Origin: Deltaproteobacteria bacterium | GTDB taxonomy: Bacteria; Desulfobacterota; Binatia; UBA9968 | Direction: 5' to 3' | Length of the DNA stretch: 6,218 nt | Assembly (NCBI GenBank): GCA_016183075.1 | Contig: JACPFH010000144.1 | Location: forward strand, 3,277 to 9,494 | Part shown: piece after piece, positions 4,734 to 6,218 of the stretch | How positions within the stretch are numbered: the first letter of the stretch is position 1 | How the letters are laid out: each line of letters begins with the position of its first letter | The notes under the pieces: generated by a model | What the model was told of the DNA's origin: nothing | Database searches by the model: none | The model's input: only the letters and a program-made list of their open reading frames with translations | Translations under genes and position numbers: made by a program

Positions 4734-6218
4734 GTGCCCGAGAAGCAAAACGCAGACGAGCGGGGCCCGCGGCGCCGGGGATTCCTGCTCAAAAGCCTCG
4801 ATTGGGTGGAGCGCTGGGGCAACCGGCTCCCCCATCCGTTCACCCTCTTTTTTCTTTTTGCCGCAGGTATACTTCTTTTATCCTGGGTGGCTTCTTCCCT
4901 TGGACTTTCCGCCACCCACCCTGCAACGGGGAAAACCATAGCCGCGGTCAACCTCCTCAACCGGCAGGGGATTCAAAACGTTATTACAAAGGCGGTGAGC
5001 AACTTTACCGGTTTTGCCCCTTTAGGAACCGTGCTCGTAGCGATGATTGGAGTAGGAGTTGCGGAACGTAGCGGCCTCTTCGCGGCGGCACTGAAGGCGT
5101 TGGTAGCAGGAGTCCCCGGCTGGCTCCTGACCACCGCTCTGGTTTTTGCGGCAGTCAATGCCGACATCGTCGTGGATGCGGGGTATGTGATCCTCGTGCC
5201 GCTTGGGGCGGTTCTCTTCGCCGGCATCGGGCGCCATCCGTTGGCCGGCCTCGCCGCCGCTTTCGCCGGAGTCTCCGGCGGATTCAGCAGCAATATCTTT
5301 CTTACGCCGATAGACCCTCTCGTCGCTGGCCTAACGCAAGAGGCTGCCCGCCTCTACGACCCCGGCTATACCGTACCGATAACCGCCAACTACTATTTCA
5401 TGATCGGATCCGTGTTCCTGCAGACCGTCATCGGCGTCTGGGTTACAGTCAGAATCGTGGAGCCCAGACTCGGCTCCTATTCAGGCGCGGCGCCGGAGTC
5501 CATGGAGCCGCTCCGCGCGGGGGAGAAACGGGGACTTCTGGCGGCCGGAATCACGGTTATCGCCGAGGTCGTTCTCCTGCTTCTCATGACCGTTCCACAG
5601 AACGGACTTCTGCGCGATGCCAAGGGTGGGCTGGAGCCATTTTTCCAGGGAATGGTCACGCTCATGGCTATCGGTTTTCTGCTGCCGGGACTAGCCTATG
5701 GGATCGTGACAGGCACACTGACAAACAACCGGGATGCGGGCAGGATGATCGAAGATACCATGGGCACGATGGGAAGCTACATCGCGCTGGCCTTTGCGGC
5801 GAGCCAATTCGTCGCCTACTTCGGTTGGTCTAACCTGGGCCTCATCCTGGCTATCGCCGGCGCCGCACTCTTGAAGGCAAGCGGCCTCACGGGGATTGCT
5901 CTCATCGTCATCTTCGTCCTTGTCTGCGCCCTGATCGATCTCTTCGTCGCCAGTATGTCGGCAAAGTGGGCGGTGATCGGACCCGTCTTTGTACCCATGC
6001 TGATGATCCTGGGCTATTCCCCGGAACTCACCCAAGCCGCCTACAGGGTTGGCGATTCCTTTACGAATATCATTACCCCGCTCATGCCCTATATGCCCCT
6101 GATCATCGCCTTCGCGCAAAAATACGAGCCCAAAATCGGCTTGGGCACCCTCCTGGCGATGATGCTTCCCTACTCCGTCGCCTTTGCCCTCGGATGGATT
6201 TTGCTCCTCGCCGCATGG
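4734..6218 (+). CDS. AbgT-family transporter (p-aminobenzoyl-glutamate type), runs off right edge
   Basis: AbgT proteins are inner-membrane transporters driven by the ion gradient; described members take up p-aminobenzoyl-glutamate or export sulfonamide-type antimetabolites. The open frame gives 495 residues to the edge, against about 500-530 in the family, so little is missing. Clear family segments are WGNRLPHPFTLFF at 28-40, DAGYVILVPLGAVLF at 148-162, GRHPLAGLAAAFAGVSGG at 166-183, the TPIDPLVAGLTQEAA loop at 191-205, ANYYFM at 218-223, ASQFVAYFGWSNLG at 356-369 and MSAKWAVIGPVFVPML at 408-423. Ser409, Trp412, Pro430, Arg438, Asp441 and Pro449 match, from memory, functional positions in gonococcal MtrF. 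Many hydrophobic helices are visible. The start is uncertain: GTG at 4734 has only a weak GGA upstream; an in-frame GTG at 4722, right after a stop codon, is the alternative. Context with nicotinate salvage hints at a different substrate. Confidence 0.93.
   Translation, partial: MPEKQNADERGPRRRGFLLKSLDWVERWGNRLPHPFTLFFLFAAGILLLSWVASSLGLSATHPATGKTIAAVNLLNRQGIQNVITKAVSNFTGFAPLGTVLVAMIGVGVAERSGLFAAALKALVAGVPGWLLTTALVFAAVNADIVVDAGYVILVPLGAVLFAGIGRHPLAGLAAAFAGVSGGFSSNIFLTPIDPLVAGLTQEAARLYDPGYTVPITANYYFMIGSVFLQTVIGVWVTVRIVEPRLGSYSGAAPESMEPLRAGEKRGLLAAGITVIAEVVLLLLMTVPQNGLLRDAKGGLEPFFQGMVTLMAIGFLLPGLAYGIVTGTLTNNRDAGRMIEDTMGTMGSYIALAFAASQFVAYFGWSNLGLILAIAGAALLKASGLTGIALIVIFVLVCALIDLFVASMSAKWAVIGPVFVPMLMILGYSPELTQAAYRVGDSFTNIITPLMPYMPLIIAFAQKYEPKIGLGTLLAMMLPYSVAFALGWILLLAAW

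Noticed and set aside
4696..5071. Short plus-strand frames (4696-4941 and 4802-5071) at the start of the transporter
   Set aside because: The frame beginning at 4734 stays open to the window edge and shows AbgT motifs throughout, so these are shadows in other frames.
5477..6119. Minus-strand frames of 60-142 codons opposite the transporter
   Set aside because: They lie antisense to conserved membrane segments and have no recognisable domain.

Overview
The window is ordinary GC-rich bacterial chromosome. Protein families, strong GGAGG-type ribosome binding sites and mixed ATG/GTG/TTG starts all point to a bacterium, but no taxon can be fixed from the sequence. A soil or subsurface lineage of the Desulfobacterota, Methylomirabilota or Rokubacteria type is only a guess. 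No rRNA, tRNA, CRISPR array, insertion sequence or phage gene was seen.

Two divergent gene groups leave one 154-base intergenic region (3184-3337). The left group, read on the minus strand, is in transcription order: a short PaaA-like di-iron protein (2467-3183), a 62-residue protein of unknown function (2253-2441), electron transfer flavoprotein beta (etfB, 1339-2118) and alpha (etfA, 268-1236), and the N-terminal part of a cupin protein that leaves the window at base 1. The right group, on the plus strand, is a nicotinate phosphoribosyltransferase (3338-4690) followed 43 bases later by an AbgT-family membrane transporter (4734 onward) that runs off the right edge, probably close to its C-terminus.

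The left group looks like a redox operon. ETF carries electrons from flavin dehydrogenases, usually to the quinone pool. The first gene is a homologue of the catalytic subunit of phenylacetyl-CoA epoxidase, with all the expected iron ligands but without the PaaB, C, D and E partners beside it. The most interesting idea in the window is that a stand-alone PaaA-like oxygenase or oxidase, an uncharacterised small helical protein and an ETF form one system. This is inferred from gene order only. The right group is NAD salvage plus a transporter, which suggests the transporter may carry nicotinate or a similar aromatic acid rather than, or besides, p-aminobenzoyl-glutamate.

Non-coding features of note are a perfect 7-7-7 palindrome (TTAGTGT-N7-ACACTAA) upstream of the nicotinate gene, with a third copy of the half-site over the candidate promoter of the PaaA-like gene, and an AT-rich imperfect inverted repeat that fills the gap between etfB and etfA.
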